Below are positions 51,250 through 61,709 of a stretch of 64,000 nucleotides of DNA, piece by piece. The stretch's first letter is position 1. The number at the start of each line of letters is the position of its first letter. The notes below the pieces were generated by a model that was not told the DNA's origin, ran no database searches, and saw nothing but the letters and a program-made list of their open reading frames with translations. The DNA is from Saccharopolyspora endophytica (GTDB lineage: Bacteria; Actinomycetota; Actinomycetes; Mycobacteriales; Pseudonocardiaceae). The position numbers and the translations under genes are program-made. The stretch is taken from positions 248,001 to 312,000 of the forward strand of contig NZ_JAGPXE010000005.1 in assembly GCF_018070075.1 (NCBI RefSeq), read 5' to 3'.

Positions 51250-52028
51250 TGGCCCATTTGGCCGGAGCCGGCGTTCGCGCCCTTGCCGTCCATGGTGACC
51301 GCATCCGGGCCGGGCGGAGTCGCGTCGAACTTCGGCGGGTTGTTGGTGTCGAACGCACCCGGGTAGGCCTGGCAGGAGCCGCCGACCTCGGGGTACACGC
51401 CGTTGTTGTTCAGGCGCAGCGCGGTGATGAACTGGTCGATCCGCGGGTCGTCGGCGCTGTCGACCTTGAGCTGGTGACCCCACGACTGCAGCGAGATCGG
51501 CTTGTCCAGGCCCGGGTACGGCGACAGCATCGTGTACGGCTTGCCCTGGGCGCGGACCTTGAGGCGGTCCAGGCCGGCCTCGTCGACCTTGTCCGGGTTG
51601 TAGGCGATCCAGACCGCGCCGTGCTCCAGCGAGTGGACCATGTTCTCGGTGCGCACCGCCTGGGGGTAGACCACACCGGTGCAGTCGGCCCAGACGCCGT
51701 CGTGCGGGCCGCCGAACGGCGGGTTCTTGTCGTAGGCGACGCGCTGGCTCGGGGTCACGTGCTGCTGACCCTCGTACTGAGCGGTGATGACCCCGGGGAT
51801 CCCCTTCGACGGGTCGGGGTTCTGCGGCGACGGCTTGAACGCCTCGGTGGCCTTCTCCGCAGCTGCCTGCGCATCGCGCGTCGCGGCCTGATCGGACCAC
51901 CGGGTGTAGGCGTATCCGAAGATCACCGCCGCGAACACCGCGACCACCGTCACCCCGGATACCAGAATCCACGGGATGGACCGTTGGTTCACCACGGCGG
52001 CGCCGCGCACCGCTTTGTTCTTAGCCAT
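51246..52028 (-). CDS. DUF3105 family membrane-anchored protein
   Basis: 260 aa from ATG at 52028. A signal anchor lies at about residues 17-38 ([20 protein letters not shown]). The DUF3105 domain has [20 protein letters not shown] near 100, [20 protein letters not shown] near 126 and [20 protein letters not shown] near 175, with conserved His and Cys residues. Function unknown. The fixed pairing with DUF305, here through a 4-bp overlap, suggests an extracytoplasmic metal-handling complex (inference). Confidence 0.9.
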   Translation of the reverse strand: MAKNKAVRGAAVVNQRSIPWILVSGVTVVAVFAAVIFGYAYTRWSDQAATRDAQAAAEKATEAFKPSPQNPDPSKGIPGVITAQYEGQQHVTPSQRVAYDKNPPFGGPHDGVWADCTGVVYPQAVRTENMVHSLEHGAVWIAYNPDKVDEAGLDRLKVRAQGKPYTMLSPYPGLDKPISLQSWGHQLKVDSADDPRIDQFITALRLNNNGVYPEVGGSCQAYPGAFDTNNPPKFDATPPGPDAVTMDGKGANAGSGQMGQ

Positions 52029-52245
52029 GCTGCTCGCAAACCTCGTCTCGCCAGAACCGGGGGACAGCGCCCGCCAGTGTAGAGATTGCCCGTGTGGCGG
52101 TGTGCCGATAGGCAAATGCTCGCCACCACACGTTCTCACACACAGACAACGCTTCGATCACGCCCCGTGGTCGCCTCGCGCGCGACGCGCAATCCCGCTG
52201 GGCCGAACGGCCCCAGCGAGTCCACGGAGTGGGCGGCACCCGGCG

Positions 52246-52274
52246 TCTGAACTGGGTGGAAGGATCCCTAAACT
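52246..52274 (+). promoter_or_regulatory. Leaderless promoter of argS
   Basis: TCTGAA (52246-52251), a 17-bp spacer and TAAACT (52269-52274). The argS GTG begins 8 bases after the -10 and would be the first transcribed base. Confidence 0.55.
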
Positions 52275-52281
52275 TCACAGG

Positions 52282-53943
52282 GTGACTCCTGCCGCGCTCG
52301 CTGAACTGGTCCGCAACACCGCCGTCGACGTGCTCTCCGCCCGTGGGCTGGACACGTCGGTGCTGCCCGAGGCGGTCACCGTCGAGCGTCCGCGAAACCC
52401 GGAGCACGGCGACTACGCGACCAACATCGCGATGCAGGTCGCCAAGAAGGCGGGAGTCGCTCCGCGTGACCTCGCCACCTGGCTCGCCGAGGCGCTGACC
52501 AGCCAGGACGCCATCGACGTGGCCGATGTCGCCGGTCCCGGCTTCCTGAACCTGCGGCTCGCGCCCGACGCCCAGGCCCAGATCGTGCGCGAAGCGCTGG
52601 GCAGCGGCGCCGAGTACGGCAAGGGCGAGCTCTACAACGGCCTGAAGGTGAACCTGGAGTTCGTCTCGGCCAACCCGACCGGCCCCATCCACCTCGGCGG
52701 TACCCGCTGGGCGGCCGCGGGTGATGCGCTGGGACGGGTTCTTTCCGCTCAGGGCGCCGAGGTGACCCGCGAGTACTACTTCAACGACGCCGGTGCGCAG
52801 ATCGATCGCTTCGTCCGGTCCCTCATCGCCGGGGCCAAGGGCGAGCCCGCCCCGGAGGACGGCTACGGCGGCGGCTACATCGGCGAGATCGCCGAGCAGG
52901 TCCTCAAGGCGGAGCCGGGCGTGCTGGACCAGCCCGAGGACGAGCGGAACGAGACCTTCCGCCGCGTCGGCGTCGGTTTGATGTTCGAGGAGATCAAGCA
53001 GAGCCTGAACGACTTCGGCACGGTCTTCGACGTCTACTTCCACGAGGACTCGCTGCACAGCTCCGGCCAGGTCGAGACCTGCGTCGAGCAGCTCAAGGCC
53101 TCCGATCACCTCTACTACACCGACGGCGCCTGGTGGCTGCGCTCCACCGAGTACGGCGACGACAAGGACCGGGTCGTCATCAAGAGCGACGGCGCTCCGG
53201 CCTACATCGCCGGCGACATCGCCTACCTGCGCGACAAGCGGTCCCGCGGCTTCGACCTGTGCATCTACATGCTGGGCGCCGACCACCACGGCTACATCGC
53301 CCGGCTCAAGGCCGCCGCCGCGGCGCTCGGTGACGACCCGTCCGTGGTCGAGGTGCTGATCGGCCAGATGGTGAACCTGATGCGCGACGGCAAGCCGGTC
53401 CGCATGAGCAAGCGCAACGGCACCGTGGTCACCCTCGAGGACCTCGTCGAGGCCGTGGGCGTGGATGCCGCGCGCTACTCGCTGATCCGCTCCTCGGTGG
53501 ACTCCGCGGTGGACATCGACCTGGACCTGATCAGCAAGCGCACCAACGAGAACCCGGTCTTCTACGTGCAGTACGCGCACGCCCGGTTGTCGTCGCTGCA
53601 GCGCAACGCCACCTCCCTGGGCATCGAGCGGGGATCCGTGGAGAATGCCGACCTGTCGCTGCTCACCCACGAACGTGAGGGCGACCTGATCCGCACCCTG
53701 GGCGAGTTCCCCCGCGTGGTGCGCTCGGCCGCCCAGCTGCGCGAACCGCACCGGGTGGCTCGTTACCTGGAGGACGTGGCCAGCGCGTACCACAAGTTCT
53801 ACGACGCGTGCCGCGTGCTGCAGCCCGGTGACGACCAGGCCAATCCGCTGACCATCGCCCGGCTGCAGCTGTGCGAGGCCACCCGCCAGGTGCTGGCCAA
53901 CGGTCTGGGCCTGCTCGGCGTGAGCGCGCCGGAACAGATGTAA
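52282..53943 (+). CDS. argS: Arginyl-tRNA synthetase
   Basis: 553 aa from GTG at 52282. Class I synthetase that charges tRNA-Arg. N-terminal additional domain ([20 protein letters not shown] near residue 31), HIGH-like signature as [20 protein letters not shown] near 132, KMSKS-like [19 protein letters not shown] near 371 and a helical anticodon domain ending in [19 protein letters not shown] in place of HIGH is, as far as I know, normal for actinobacterial ArgRS. The upstream ORF extension is rejected because the leaderless promoter fits this GTG. Confidence 0.96.
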   Translation: MTPAALAELVRNTAVDVLSARGLDTSVLPEAVTVERPRNPEHGDYATNIAMQVAKKAGVAPRDLATWLAEALTSQDAIDVADVAGPGFLNLRLAPDAQAQIVREALGSGAEYGKGELYNGLKVNLEFVSANPTGPIHLGGTRWAAAGDALGRVLSAQGAEVTREYYFNDAGAQIDRFVRSLIAGAKGEPAPEDGYGGGYIGEIAEQVLKAEPGVLDQPEDERNETFRRVGVGLMFEEIKQSLNDFGTVFDVYFHEDSLHSSGQVETCVEQLKASDHLYYTDGAWWLRSTEYGDDKDRVVIKSDGAPAYIAGDIAYLRDKRSRGFDLCIYMLGADHHGYIARLKAAAAALGDDPSVVEVLIGQMVNLMRDGKPVRMSKRNGTVVTLEDLVEAVGVDAARYSLIRSSVDSAVDIDLDLISKRTNENPVFYVQYAHARLSSLQRNATSLGIERGSVENADLSLLTHEREGDLIRTLGEFPRVVRSAAQLREPHRVARYLEDVASAYHKFYDACRVLQPGDDQANPLTIARLQLCEATRQVLANGLGLLGVSAPEQM

Positions 53944-54039
53944 TCGCAGGCGGACGGCTCGCCCTCGACGAGGAGGGTGCCGTGCTGCCTGATTTCACCG
54001 CCTGTCCAGCGGCAGGCTGCGCGAAGGAGCTTTGTCAAC

Positions 54040-55458
54040 ATGCGCGCCCATCCCGCCGGGCCGCGGCACGCCGATGTCGTGCCACCCGGCAACACCGCAG
54101 GACCGTCTCCGGCGAGTTCCGGGGAGATCGATGAGCTGCACCCCCAGGTGTGGCCGCGCAACAGCGAGCGCGGCGCTGACGGCGTCGTCCGCGTCGCCGG
54201 CCTGGACGTGCGGGAACTCGCCGAGCAGTACGGCACGCCGCTGTTCGTCCTCGACGAGGACGACTTCCGGTCCCGCGCCCGTGACTACGCCGAGGCGTTC
54301 GGCGACCCGTCCGCCGTGCACTACGCGTCCAAGGCGTTCCTGTGCACCGAGGTGGCCCGCTGGGTCGCCGAGGAGGGGCTGAGCCTGGACGTGTGCAGCG
54401 GCGGCGAGCTCGCCGTGGCGCTGCGCGCGGGGTTCCCCGCTGAGCGCATCACGTTCCACGGCAACAACAAGTCCGTCGCCGAACTGACCGCCGCCGTGGA
54501 GGCCGGGGTCGGCTCGGTGGTGCTGGACTCGTTCCACGAGATCGCCCGGCTCGACCACATCGCCACCCAGCGCGGCGCCCGGCAGCGGGTGCTGGTGCGG
54601 GTCACGGTCGGCGTCGAGGCGCACACCCACGAGTTCATCGCCACCGCGCACGAGGACCAGAAGTTCGGGTTCTCGCTGGCCGCGGGGCAGGCCGCCGAGG
54701 CCGTGGCCCGGGTGCTCAAGGCCGATTCGCTGGAGCTGGCCGGTCTGCACAGCCACATCGGTTCGCAGATCTTCGAGGTGGACGGTTTCGAGCTGGCCGC
54801 GCACCGGGTGGTGCGGCTGCTGGCCGAGCTGCGCGAGGAGCACGGCGAACAGGCGCTGGCCTCGGCCGACACCGTGGACCTCGGTGGTGGGCTGGGCATC
54901 GCCTACACCCCGGACGACGACCCGATGCCTCCGTCGCAGCTGGCCACCCGGCTGTTCGAGATCGTGGGCAAGGAGGCCGACAACGCCGGCCTTCCGGTTC
55001 CCAAGATCGCGGTGGAGCCGGGGCGCGCCATCGTCGGCCCGAGCATGATCACCGTCTACGAGGTGGGCACGATCAAGGACGTCGCGCTGGGAGCCGACGT
55101 CGCGCGCCGTTACGTCAGCGTTGACGGCGGGATGAGCGACAACATCCGCACCTCGCTCTACGACGCGGTCTACGACAGCCGATTGGTGTCGCGTTCGGCC
55201 GAAGCGGAGCCGGTTCTGTCCCGCATCGTGGGCAAGCACTGTGAATCCGGTGACGTAGTGGTGCGCGATTGCTGGCTTCCAGAGGACATTGCTCCGGGAG
55301 ACCTGCTCGCGGTGGCCGCCACCGGGGCGTACTGCTACGTGATGGCCAGCAACTACAACCGCCTGCCCAAGCCGCCGGTGGTTGCGGTTCGCGCTGGTCA
55401 AGCGCGATTGTTGCTGCGCAGGGAGACCGAGGACGACCTGCTCCGGCTGGAGGTGTGA
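54040..55458 (+). CDS. lysA: Diaminopimelate decarboxylase
   Basis: 472 aa from ATG at 54040 with GAAGGAG. PLP enzyme of fold type III that makes L-lysine from meso-diaminopimelate, which is also a peptidoglycan precursor in actinomycetes. The PLP Lys98 is in [16 protein letters not shown]. Further motifs: [19 protein letters not shown] near 236, [16 protein letters not shown] near 284, [19 protein letters not shown] near 326 and [13 protein letters not shown] near 398, with the Cys that acts from the partner subunit. Its stop abuts the hom start with no gap. Confidence 0.96.
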   Translation: MRAHPAGPRHADVVPPGNTAGPSPASSGEIDELHPQVWPRNSERGADGVVRVAGLDVRELAEQYGTPLFVLDEDDFRSRARDYAEAFGDPSAVHYASKAFLCTEVARWVAEEGLSLDVCSGGELAVALRAGFPAERITFHGNNKSVAELTAAVEAGVGSVVLDSFHEIARLDHIATQRGARQRVLVRVTVGVEAHTHEFIATAHEDQKFGFSLAAGQAAEAVARVLKADSLELAGLHSHIGSQIFEVDGFELAAHRVVRLLAELREEHGEQALASADTVDLGGGLGIAYTPDDDPMPPSQLATRLFEIVGKEADNAGLPVPKIAVEPGRAIVGPSMITVYEVGTIKDVALGADVARRYVSVDGGMSDNIRTSLYDAVYDSRLVSRSAEAEPVLSRIVGKHCESGDVVVRDCWLPEDIAPGDLLAVAATGAYCYVMASNYNRLPKPPVVAVRAGQARLLLRRETEDDLLRLEV

Positions 55459-56763
55459 GTGATCCGGGACCGTGAACCGATCAGGGTCGCGCTGTTGGGC
55501 TGCGGCACCGTGGGCACCGAGGTGCTGCGGCTGCTGCAGGACCAACCGGAGGAATTCGCGGCGCGCACGGGGGCCCCGATGCTGGTCACCGGCGTCGCGG
55601 TGCGGCGCCCGCACAAGCATCCCGAGGTGCCCGAGAACCTGCTGACCACCGATGCCCAGGCGTTGGTGGAGGGTGACGTCGATGTCGTCGTCGAGCTCAT
55701 CGGCGGCATCGAGCCGGCCCGATCGCTGCTGCTCACCGCGTTGCGTTCGGGCAAGTCGGTGGTCACGGCGAACAAGGCGCTGCTGGCCGAGCACGGCTCG
55801 GAGCTGTACGCGGCTGCCGACGAGGCGGGCACCGACATCTACTTCGAGGCCGCCGTGGCGGGAGCGATTCCGCTGCTGCGTCCGCTGCGGGAGTCGTTGG
55901 CCGGTGACCGGATCAACCGGGTCATGGGCATCGTCAACGGCACGACGAACTACATCCTGTCGGCGATGGACTCCACCGGTGCCGGCTACTCGGAGACCCT
56001 CGACGAGGCCGGGCGCCTGGGTTACGCGGAGGCGGATCCGACGGCGGACGTGGACGGCTTCGACGCCGCGGCGAAGGCCGCCATCCTCGCGTCGTTGGCC
56101 TTCCACACGCGCGTGACGGCCAGCGATGTGCACCGGGAGGGGATCTCCGCGGTCACCCCGGGCGACATCGCGGCGGCGGCGACGCTGGATCGCACGGTGA
56201 AGCTGCTGGCGATCTGCGAGCGGGTGATCGACGAGGACGGCACTGAGTCGGTGTCGGCGCGCGTGCACCCGGCGATGATCCCGCGCAGCCACCCGCTGGC
56301 CGGTGTCGGCGGGGCGTTCAACGCGGTGTTCGTGGAGGCCGAGGCCGCCGGTCAGCTCATGTTCTACGGGCAGGGTGCCGGGGGTGCTCCGACGGCGAGC
56401 GCGGTGCTGGGTGACCTCGTGGCGGTCGCCCGGAACCTGGTCGTGAAGGGCAAGGGGCCGCGGGAGTCCGCGCACGCCCAGCTGCCGGTCCAGCCGATGG
56501 GCAAGACCCCGACCCGCTACCACATCAGCCTCGACGTGGCCGACAAACCTGGTGTGCTCTCGCAGGTCGCGGCGACGTTCAACGAGCACGATGTGAGCAT
56601 TTCGGTGGTGCGTCAGCAGGGCAGAGGTGCCGAGGCCAGCCTCGTGGTGGTCACGCACACCGCCGCCGACGCAGCACTTTCGTCCACAGTGGACAAGATC
56701 GCGCAGCTCCCGATTGTGCGCGAAGTGGTCAGCGTGATGCGCGTGGAAGGTGAACCGACGTGA
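55459..56763 (+). CDS. hom: Homoserine dehydrogenase
   Basis: 434 aa from GTG at 55459, directly after the lysA stop. Reduces aspartate semialdehyde to homoserine. NAD(P) motif [17 protein letters not shown] near residue 7, [17 protein letters not shown] near 98, catalytic region [14 protein letters not shown] near 155 and [20 protein letters not shown] near 192. The C-terminal ACT domain, about 355-434 ([20 protein letters not shown]), is the expected site of threonine feedback inhibition. Overlaps thrC by 4 bp. Confidence 0.96.
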   Translation: MIRDREPIRVALLGCGTVGTEVLRLLQDQPEEFAARTGAPMLVTGVAVRRPHKHPEVPENLLTTDAQALVEGDVDVVVELIGGIEPARSLLLTALRSGKSVVTANKALLAEHGSELYAAADEAGTDIYFEAAVAGAIPLLRPLRESLAGDRINRVMGIVNGTTNYILSAMDSTGAGYSETLDEAGRLGYAEADPTADVDGFDAAAKAAILASLAFHTRVTASDVHREGISAVTPGDIAAAATLDRTVKLLAICERVIDEDGTESVSARVHPAMIPRSHPLAGVGGAFNAVFVEAEAAGQLMFYGQGAGGAPTASAVLGDLVAVARNLVVKGKGPRESAHAQLPVQPMGKTPTRYHISLDVADKPGVLSQVAATFNEHDVSISVVRQQGRGAEASLVVVTHTAADAALSSTVDKIAQLPIVREVVSVMRVEGEPT

Positions 56764-57848
56764 CGAACATCCAGAGTGCTCCGACGCGGTCCGGGGCCGG
56801 GTGGCCGGGCCTGATCGAGGCCTACCGGGACCGGGTGGAGGTTCCCGACGGGGCGCACGTCGTGACCCTGCAGGAGGGCAACACCCCCTTGGTGCCTGCG
56901 CCGTACCTGTCCGAGCAGACGGGGTGCACCGTCTACCTCAAGGTCGAGGGCGCCAACCCGACCGGTTCGTTCAAGGACCGCGGCATGACGGTGGCCATCA
57001 CCCACGCGCTCGCCGAGGGCAGCAAGGCCGTCATCTGCGCCTCCACCGGCAACACCTCGGCCTCGGCCGCGGCCTACGCCGCCCGCGCGGGGCTGACCTC
57101 CGCGGTGCTGGTGCCCCGGGGCAAGATCGCGCTGGGCAAGCTCGCCCAGGCCGTGGTGCACGGCGCCAAGATCCTGCAGGTGCAGGGCAACTTCGACGAC
57201 TGCCTGGAGCTGGCCCGCAAGACCGCAGCGGAGCACCCGGTCACGCTGGTCAACTCGGTCAACCCGGTCCGCCTGGAGGGCCAGAAGACCGCGTCGTTCG
57301 AGATCTGCGACGTGCTCGGCCGCGCCCCCGACATCCACTGCCTGCCGGTCGGCAACGCCGGCAACATCACGGCCTACTGGAAGGGCTACACCGAGTACCA
57401 CCGCGACGGGATCACCGACTCGCTGCCGCGGATGTTCGGTTTCCAGGCCGCGGGTGCCGCGCCGCTGGTGCACGGTCAGCCGGTCGCCGAGCCCGAGACG
57501 ATCGCGACCGCGATCCGCGTCGGCAGCCCGGCTTCCTGGCAGGGCGCGGTCAAGGCCAAGGACGCCTCGAACGGCCTGTTCTCGGCGGTGACGGACGAGG
57601 AGATCCTCAACGCCTACCGGGTTCTCGCGGGCCGGGAGGGCGTGTTCGTCGAGCCCGCATCCGCGTCGAGCGTGGCGGGTCTGCTGGCCAGTTCCGCCGA
57701 CGGAAGCCTGCCGAAGGGCTCCGTCGTCGTCTGCACCGTCACCGGTCACGGGTTGAAGGACCCCGACACCGCGCTGGCGGGCATGGTCGAGGTCGAGCCG
57801 CTGCCGGTCGACCCGAGCGCGGTCGCCGACGCCCTGGAGCTGCGTTGA
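56760..57848 (+). CDS. thrC: Threonine synthase
   Basis: 362 aa from GTG at 56760 (GTGA overlap with hom). PLP enzyme converting phosphohomoserine to threonine. PLP Lys72 in [38 protein letters not shown] near 91, phosphate-binding [20 protein letters not shown] near 197 and C-terminal [17 protein letters not shown]. The short, fold-type II form usual in actinobacteria. Confidence 0.96.
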   Translation: MTNIQSAPTRSGAGWPGLIEAYRDRVEVPDGAHVVTLQEGNTPLVPAPYLSEQTGCTVYLKVEGANPTGSFKDRGMTVAITHALAEGSKAVICASTGNTSASAAAYAARAGLTSAVLVPRGKIALGKLAQAVVHGAKILQVQGNFDDCLELARKTAAEHPVTLVNSVNPVRLEGQKTASFEICDVLGRAPDIHCLPVGNAGNITAYWKGYTEYHRDGITDSLPRMFGFQAAGAAPLVHGQPVAEPETIATAIRVGSPASWQGAVKAKDASNGLFSAVTDEEILNAYRVLAGREGVFVEPASASSVAGLLASSADGSLPKGSVVVCTVTGHGLKDPDTALAGMVEVEPLPVDPSAVADALELR

Positions 57849-58762
57849 GCCCGCTCCCGGTGCGGGCGGTCCGAGTCGAGGTTCCCGCGTCGACGGCGAA
57901 CCTCGGCTCCGGGTTCGACGCGCTGGGCATGGCGTTGTCCTTGCACGACACGGTCTTCGCGCGCGTGATCGACGGTCCGCCCGGCACCGCCGCGGTGTCG
58001 GTGGCCGGGCAGGGCGCGGGGATGCTGCCCAGCGACGAGCGCCACCTCGTCGTCCGGGTCGTGCACGACACCCTGGCGGAGCTGGGGATCACGGACCTTC
58101 CCGCGCTCGATCTGCACTGCGAGAACAACATTCCGCATTCGCGGGGGTTGGGTTCCTCCGCGGCGGCCATCATCGCCGGCATCGCCATCGCGCACGGTCT
58201 GGCGGGAATCGACGTGCGGGCGGCGGAGAACGTCGAGCGCGCGCTGCACCTGGCGGCGGTGCGCGAGGGGCACGCCGACAACGTGGCGGCGAGCATGCTC
58301 GGAGATTTCGTCGTGGCCTGGAGGGAATCCGACCGCTTCCGCGCGGCGAGCATTCCGGCGCATCCGGACGTGTCGCCGGTCGCCTTTGTGCCGCAAGGGG
58401 AATCGGCGACGAACGTGACTCGCGGGCTGCTGCCGGAGCGGGTTCCGCACGCCGACGCGGCGTTCGCGGCAGGACGTGCGGCGCTCGCCGTGCACGCGAT
58501 CACCCGGGATCCGTCGCTGCTGCTGGCCGCGACCGATGACCGGCTGCACCAGGACTACCGCGAATCGGCGTGGCCGGAGACCGTCGCGCTGGTGCGCGCG
58601 CTGCGAGCCGAGGGGATCGCGGCGGCCGTGTCCGGCGCGGGACCGACCGTGCTGGCGCTGCCGAGCAAGAACGCGAACGCGCACGAGGTTGCCCCGGGCG
58701 GGTTCAAGGCGCTGGACCTTCCGGTCGATCGCGCAGGCGTCCGCACGCACGTCGAGGGCTGA
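57845..58762 (+). CDS. thrB: Homoserine kinase
   Basis: 305 aa if started at TTG 57845, which overlaps the thrC stop (TTGA) and has GGAG six bases before; GTG at 57860 would give 300 aa. GHMP kinase that phosphorylates homoserine for ThrC. Motifs: [20 protein letters not shown] near residue 12, the ATP loop [20 protein letters not shown] near 96 and [15 protein letters not shown] near 261. Last gene of the lysA-hom-thrC-thrB operon. Confidence 0.94.
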   Translation: MSPLPVRAVRVEVPASTANLGSGFDALGMALSLHDTVFARVIDGPPGTAAVSVAGQGAGMLPSDERHLVVRVVHDTLAELGITDLPALDLHCENNIPHSRGLGSSAAAIIAGIAIAHGLAGIDVRAAENVERALHLAAVREGHADNVAASMLGDFVVAWRESDRFRAASIPAHPDVSPVAFVPQGESATNVTRGLLPERVPHADAAFAAGRAALAVHAITRDPSLLLAATDDRLHQDYRESAWPETVALVRALRAEGIAAAVSGAGPTVLALPSKNANAHEVAPGGFKALDLPVDRAGVRTHVEG

Positions 58763-59636
58763 TTCCGCGCGCCGGCCATCTCCTGTTGAGCCGCTGTGCC
58801 CGGACTGTGCGCCGAGCGGAAATGCGCAGTTCACCGGCCCCGGGCGCGGCGGTTTCGCGGGAAGTGGTAGAAAGGAAGTGTCGCCGACGATCCGGCTGTG
58901 CGAGGCGCCGGAGGAAACTAGGCGGACCTGATCTTCGAGCTCGGGGATCGCGCCCGCTTACGGGGGCCTTCGTTTCGCTGAATGTCGACGGCACGATCTG
59001 CAAGGGCGCCACACGCCCAGGGGGTTGTTGCACCCGAACTACGGGGCGTCTACCCTCAAGGTCAATCAGTCACCGCGCCTAGGGCCGGTGCCGTGCCCGG
59101 AACATCGTTTTCCGGGGCGCATCTCCCGCTGTGAATTGGACTCCGCCCGACACGGGCGAAGATCAACTTAGGCGGGTCTGGCGACCGCGGTGACCGAGGC
59201 AGGAGTTGTCAACTCAAAGTGAGTTCGCTTCGGGATCATCGGCGCCAATCCGTTGCCGATGTCGGGGTGGGGGCCTTAAGTTCCACGGTGTGGCCTCCCA
59301 AGGTGACCATGACGCCGACCCGGATCCTGAAGTTTCCCGGTCCACCACCGGGGCAATCCGAGAGTCGGGGATTCCTGGAATGAGGCGGCAGGACGTGCAT
59401 CGGCACGTGTGGATCGGAGTGGATGCGTCGCACATGGACCACGCGAGCCGGGTGCCTCCCACTGCCCGGTGCTGCTGGTTCCCCGAGCCAACGTCGAAGT
59501 CGGTAATGCTGCGTCCGAGGGGCGAATCCGACCGGCGAAAGGGCTGGTAGCACATACCGGCCGTCCGCACTCAAACGAGCGGGCGGGCAATCCGCTGGGT
59601 CGCGTAGGAGGCGCGGTCCGGTCAGGAAGGACATTC
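58763..59636. other. 874-bp thrB-rho intergenic region with the rho leader
   Basis: The first 260 bp show no gene. A promoter at 59028-59056 begins a leader of about 570 nt. Inside it two small ORFs overlap by ATGA: 59309-59383 (24 codons, MTPTRILKFPGPPPGQSESR, AAGGTG upstream) and 59380-59550 (56 codons, MRRQDVHRHVWIGVDASHMD). Coding status of both is uncertain. They could couple translation to rho expression. Confidence 0.5.
59028..59056 (+). promoter_or_regulatory. Promoter of rho
   Basis: TTGCAC (59028-59033), a 17-bp spacer and TACCCT (59051-59056). The expected start is near 59063. Confidence 0.65.
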
Positions 59637-61520
59637 GTGAGCAACACCGAACTGTTGAGCAGCGAGGCCGCCAACGGCACCTCATCTGCTGGCCAGCAGG
59701 ACGCCGAGGCCAACGGCACTCCGCGGCGACGTGGCGGACTCTCCGGCATGGTTCTTGCCGAGCTGCGCCAACTCGCGGGGGAACTGGGGATCGAGACCGG
59801 GGGCCTCCGCAAGGGCGACCTGATCGCCGCCATCAAGGAGAAGCAGGGCGGCGGCAGCACTGCGCCGCGAACCCGCTCGACCGCGAAGAAGGCGCAGGTG
59901 CGCAGCGAAGAATCCCCCGCCAAGGGAAGTCAGCCGACCCTCGACAGCACCAGCAACGAGGGCGACAACGCCTCGCGCGACACCGCGGCCGAGCCGAACA
60001 ACAACGGCTCCGCCCCCACGCGCACCCGCACCCGTCGGCAGTCCGGCGAAAGCGGCGGTGACGACGACAATCGTCGTGGCAACAACCGCCGTCGCCGTTC
60101 CAACGGGCGCAACAACACGGGCACCGAGTCGGGCGGTGCCGACGACCAGCGCGGCGGCGGCAGCGCCGAGCGCAAGTCCGAGAACAACCGGCAGGACCGG
60201 GACAGCAACCGCCAGGACCGGCAGGACCGGGACAGCAACCGTCAGGATCGCCAGGACCGGGACAACCGGCAGGACGATGACGACGAGGGCGGTCGCCGGG
60301 GCCGAGGTGGCCGTCGCTTCCGCGACCGCCGCCGCAACCGCGGTCGTGGCGAAGGCGGCGAGCCGGAGGTCCGCGAGGACGACGTCCTGCTGCCCGTCGC
60401 CGGCATCCTCGACGTGCTGGAGAACTACGCCTTCGTGCGCACCTCCGGCTACCTGGCGGGCCCGAACGACGTCTACGTCTCGCTGTCGCTGGTGCGCAAG
60501 TACGGCCTGCGCCGCGGTGACGCGATCAAGGGCGTCATCAAGCAGCCCCGCGAGGGCGAGCAGCAGCGGCAGAAGTTCAACCCGCTGGTGCGGGTGGACT
60601 CCATCAACGGCTTGGAGCCGGAAGCGGCCAAGAACCGTTCCGAGTTCCACAAGCTGACGCCGCTGTACCCGAACGAGCGGCTGCGCCTGGAGACCGAGCC
60701 GCAGAACCTGACCGGCCGGATCATCGACCTGGTGATGCCCGTCGGCAAGGGGCAGCGCGCGCTGATCGTCTCGCCGCCCAAGGCCGGTAAGACGATGGTG
60801 CTGCAGGCGATCGCCAACGCGATCACCACGAACAACCCCGAGTGCCACCTGATGGTCGTCCTGGCGGACGAGCGTCCGGAAGAGGTCACCGACATGCAGC
60901 GCTCGGTCAAGGGTGAGGTCATCGCCTCCACCTTCGACCGCCCGCCGTCGGACCACACCACGGTCGCCGAGCTGTCCATCGAGCGCGCCAAGCGCCTGGT
61001 GGAGATGGGCCACGACGTCGTCGTGCTGCTGGACTCGATCACCCGTCTGGGCCGCGCCTACAACCTGGCGGCCCCGGCATCCGGGCGAATCCTGTCCGGT
61101 GGTGTCGACTCCACCGCCCTGTACCCGCCGAAGCGGTTCCTGGGCGCGGCTCGCAACATCGAGAACGGCGGCTCGCTGACCATCTTCGCCACGGCGCTGG
61201 TGGAGACCGGTTCGACCATGGACACGGTCATCTTCGAGGAGTTCAAGGGCACCGGTAACGCGGAGCTCAAGCTGGACCGCAAGCTCGCCGACAAGCGGCT
61301 GTTCCCCGCGGTCGACGTGGACTCCTCCAGCACCCGCAAGGACGAGATCCTGCTGTCCTCGGACGAGCTGGCCGTCACGCACAAGCTGCGCCGGGTGCTC
61401 TCCGCCCTCGACGCGCAGCAGGCTCTGGAACTCCTGCAGGACCGGTTGCGCAAGTCGCGCACCAACATCGAGTTCCTGATGCAGGTCGCCAAGACCACCC
61501 CGGGCAAGGACGACGACTGA
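59637..61520 (+). CDS. rho: Transcription termination factor Rho, actinobacterial long form
   Basis: 627 aa from GTG at 59637 with AGGAAGG six bases before. Rho_N lies at about residues 35-70 (LSGMVLAELRQLAGELGIET). A disordered insert of about 160 residues is very rich in Arg, Asn, Asp and Gly. The CSD-like RNA-binding domain starts near 245 (VLLPVAGILDVLENYAFVRT). The ATPase has Walker A SPPKAGKTMVLQ (Lys385) and Walker B DVVVLLDSITRLGRAYNLAA, with the Q/R-loop region near 500. Hexameric RNA helicase that ends transcripts. The insert, shared by high-GC actinobacteria, adds RNA binding. Confidence 0.97.
   Translation: MSNTELLSSEAANGTSSAGQQDAEANGTPRRRGGLSGMVLAELRQLAGELGIETGGLRKGDLIAAIKEKQGGGSTAPRTRSTAKKAQVRSEESPAKGSQPTLDSTSNEGDNASRDTAAEPNNNGSAPTRTRTRRQSGESGGDDDNRRGNNRRRRSNGRNNTGTESGGADDQRGGGSAERKSENNRQDRDSNRQDRQDRDSNRQDRQDRDNRQDDDDEGGRRGRGGRRFRDRRRNRGRGEGGEPEVREDDVLLPVAGILDVLENYAFVRTSGYLAGPNDVYVSLSLVRKYGLRRGDAIKGVIKQPREGEQQRQKFNPLVRVDSINGLEPEAAKNRSEFHKLTPLYPNERLRLETEPQNLTGRIIDLVMPVGKGQRALIVSPPKAGKTMVLQAIANAITTNNPECHLMVVLADERPEEVTDMQRSVKGEVIASTFDRPPSDHTTVAELSIERAKRLVEMGHDVVVLLDSITRLGRAYNLAAPASGRILSGGVDSTALYPPKRFLGAARNIENGGSLTIFATALVETGSTMDTVIFEEFKGTGNAELKLDRKLADKRLFPAVDVDSSSTRKDEILLSSDELAVTHKLRRVLSALDAQQALELLQDRLRKSRTNIEFLMQVAKTTPGKDDD
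60188..60275 (+). repeat. Tandem repeat inside rho
   Basis: Imperfect copies of a unit encoding Asn-Arg-Gln-Asp-Arg-Asp-Ser, read as NRQDRDSNRQDRQDRDS and so on. Unit lengths vary in multiples of three, so the frame is kept. Confidence 0.75.
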
Positions 61521-61539
61521 TCGTTCGTCCCCACCGGAG

Positions 61540-61578
61540 AGCAGGGCCCGCACCCGAGTGGTGCGGGCCCTGCTTTTT
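61540..61578 (+). terminator. Rho-independent terminator of rho
   Basis: AGCAGGGCCCGCAC (61540-61553) pairs with 61561-61574 over a 7-base loop and continues in TTTT. Confidence 0.92.
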
Positions 61579-61586
61579 CGTTGGAA

Positions 61587-61693
61587 GTGACAGGAAGGTT
61601 CCCTGGCTCATGTCGGCTCGGCGGCTCGGTAACGGGAAAGTTCCCATGCACGGCTCGGCTCGGCGGCGCGGTGACAGGAAGGTTCCCTTGCTC
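61587..61693 (-). repeat. Cluster of three dispersed elements in tandem (copies 21-23)
   Basis: GTGACAGGAAGGTTCCCTGG (61587-), TAACGGGAAAGTTCCCATGC (61630-) and GTGACAGGAAGGTTCCCTTG (61671-) repeat about every 42 bp in one orientation, each separated by GGCTCGGCGG-like spacers. Confidence 0.75.
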
Positions 61694-61709
61694 GCCGGTG
61701 CCGAAGTGC

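Noticed and set aside
53995..56658. 887-codon open frame on the minus strand
   Set aside because: Antisense shadow of lysA and hom. GC-rich DNA keeps the opposite frame open; the translation is low-complexity His/Arg/Gly/Val text, and the plus-strand genes are unmistakable.
58763..59636. Amino-acid riboswitch or T-box before rho
   Set aside because: No lysine, SAM or T-box core sequence is recognisable, and the region follows rather than precedes the Lys/Thr biosynthetic genes.
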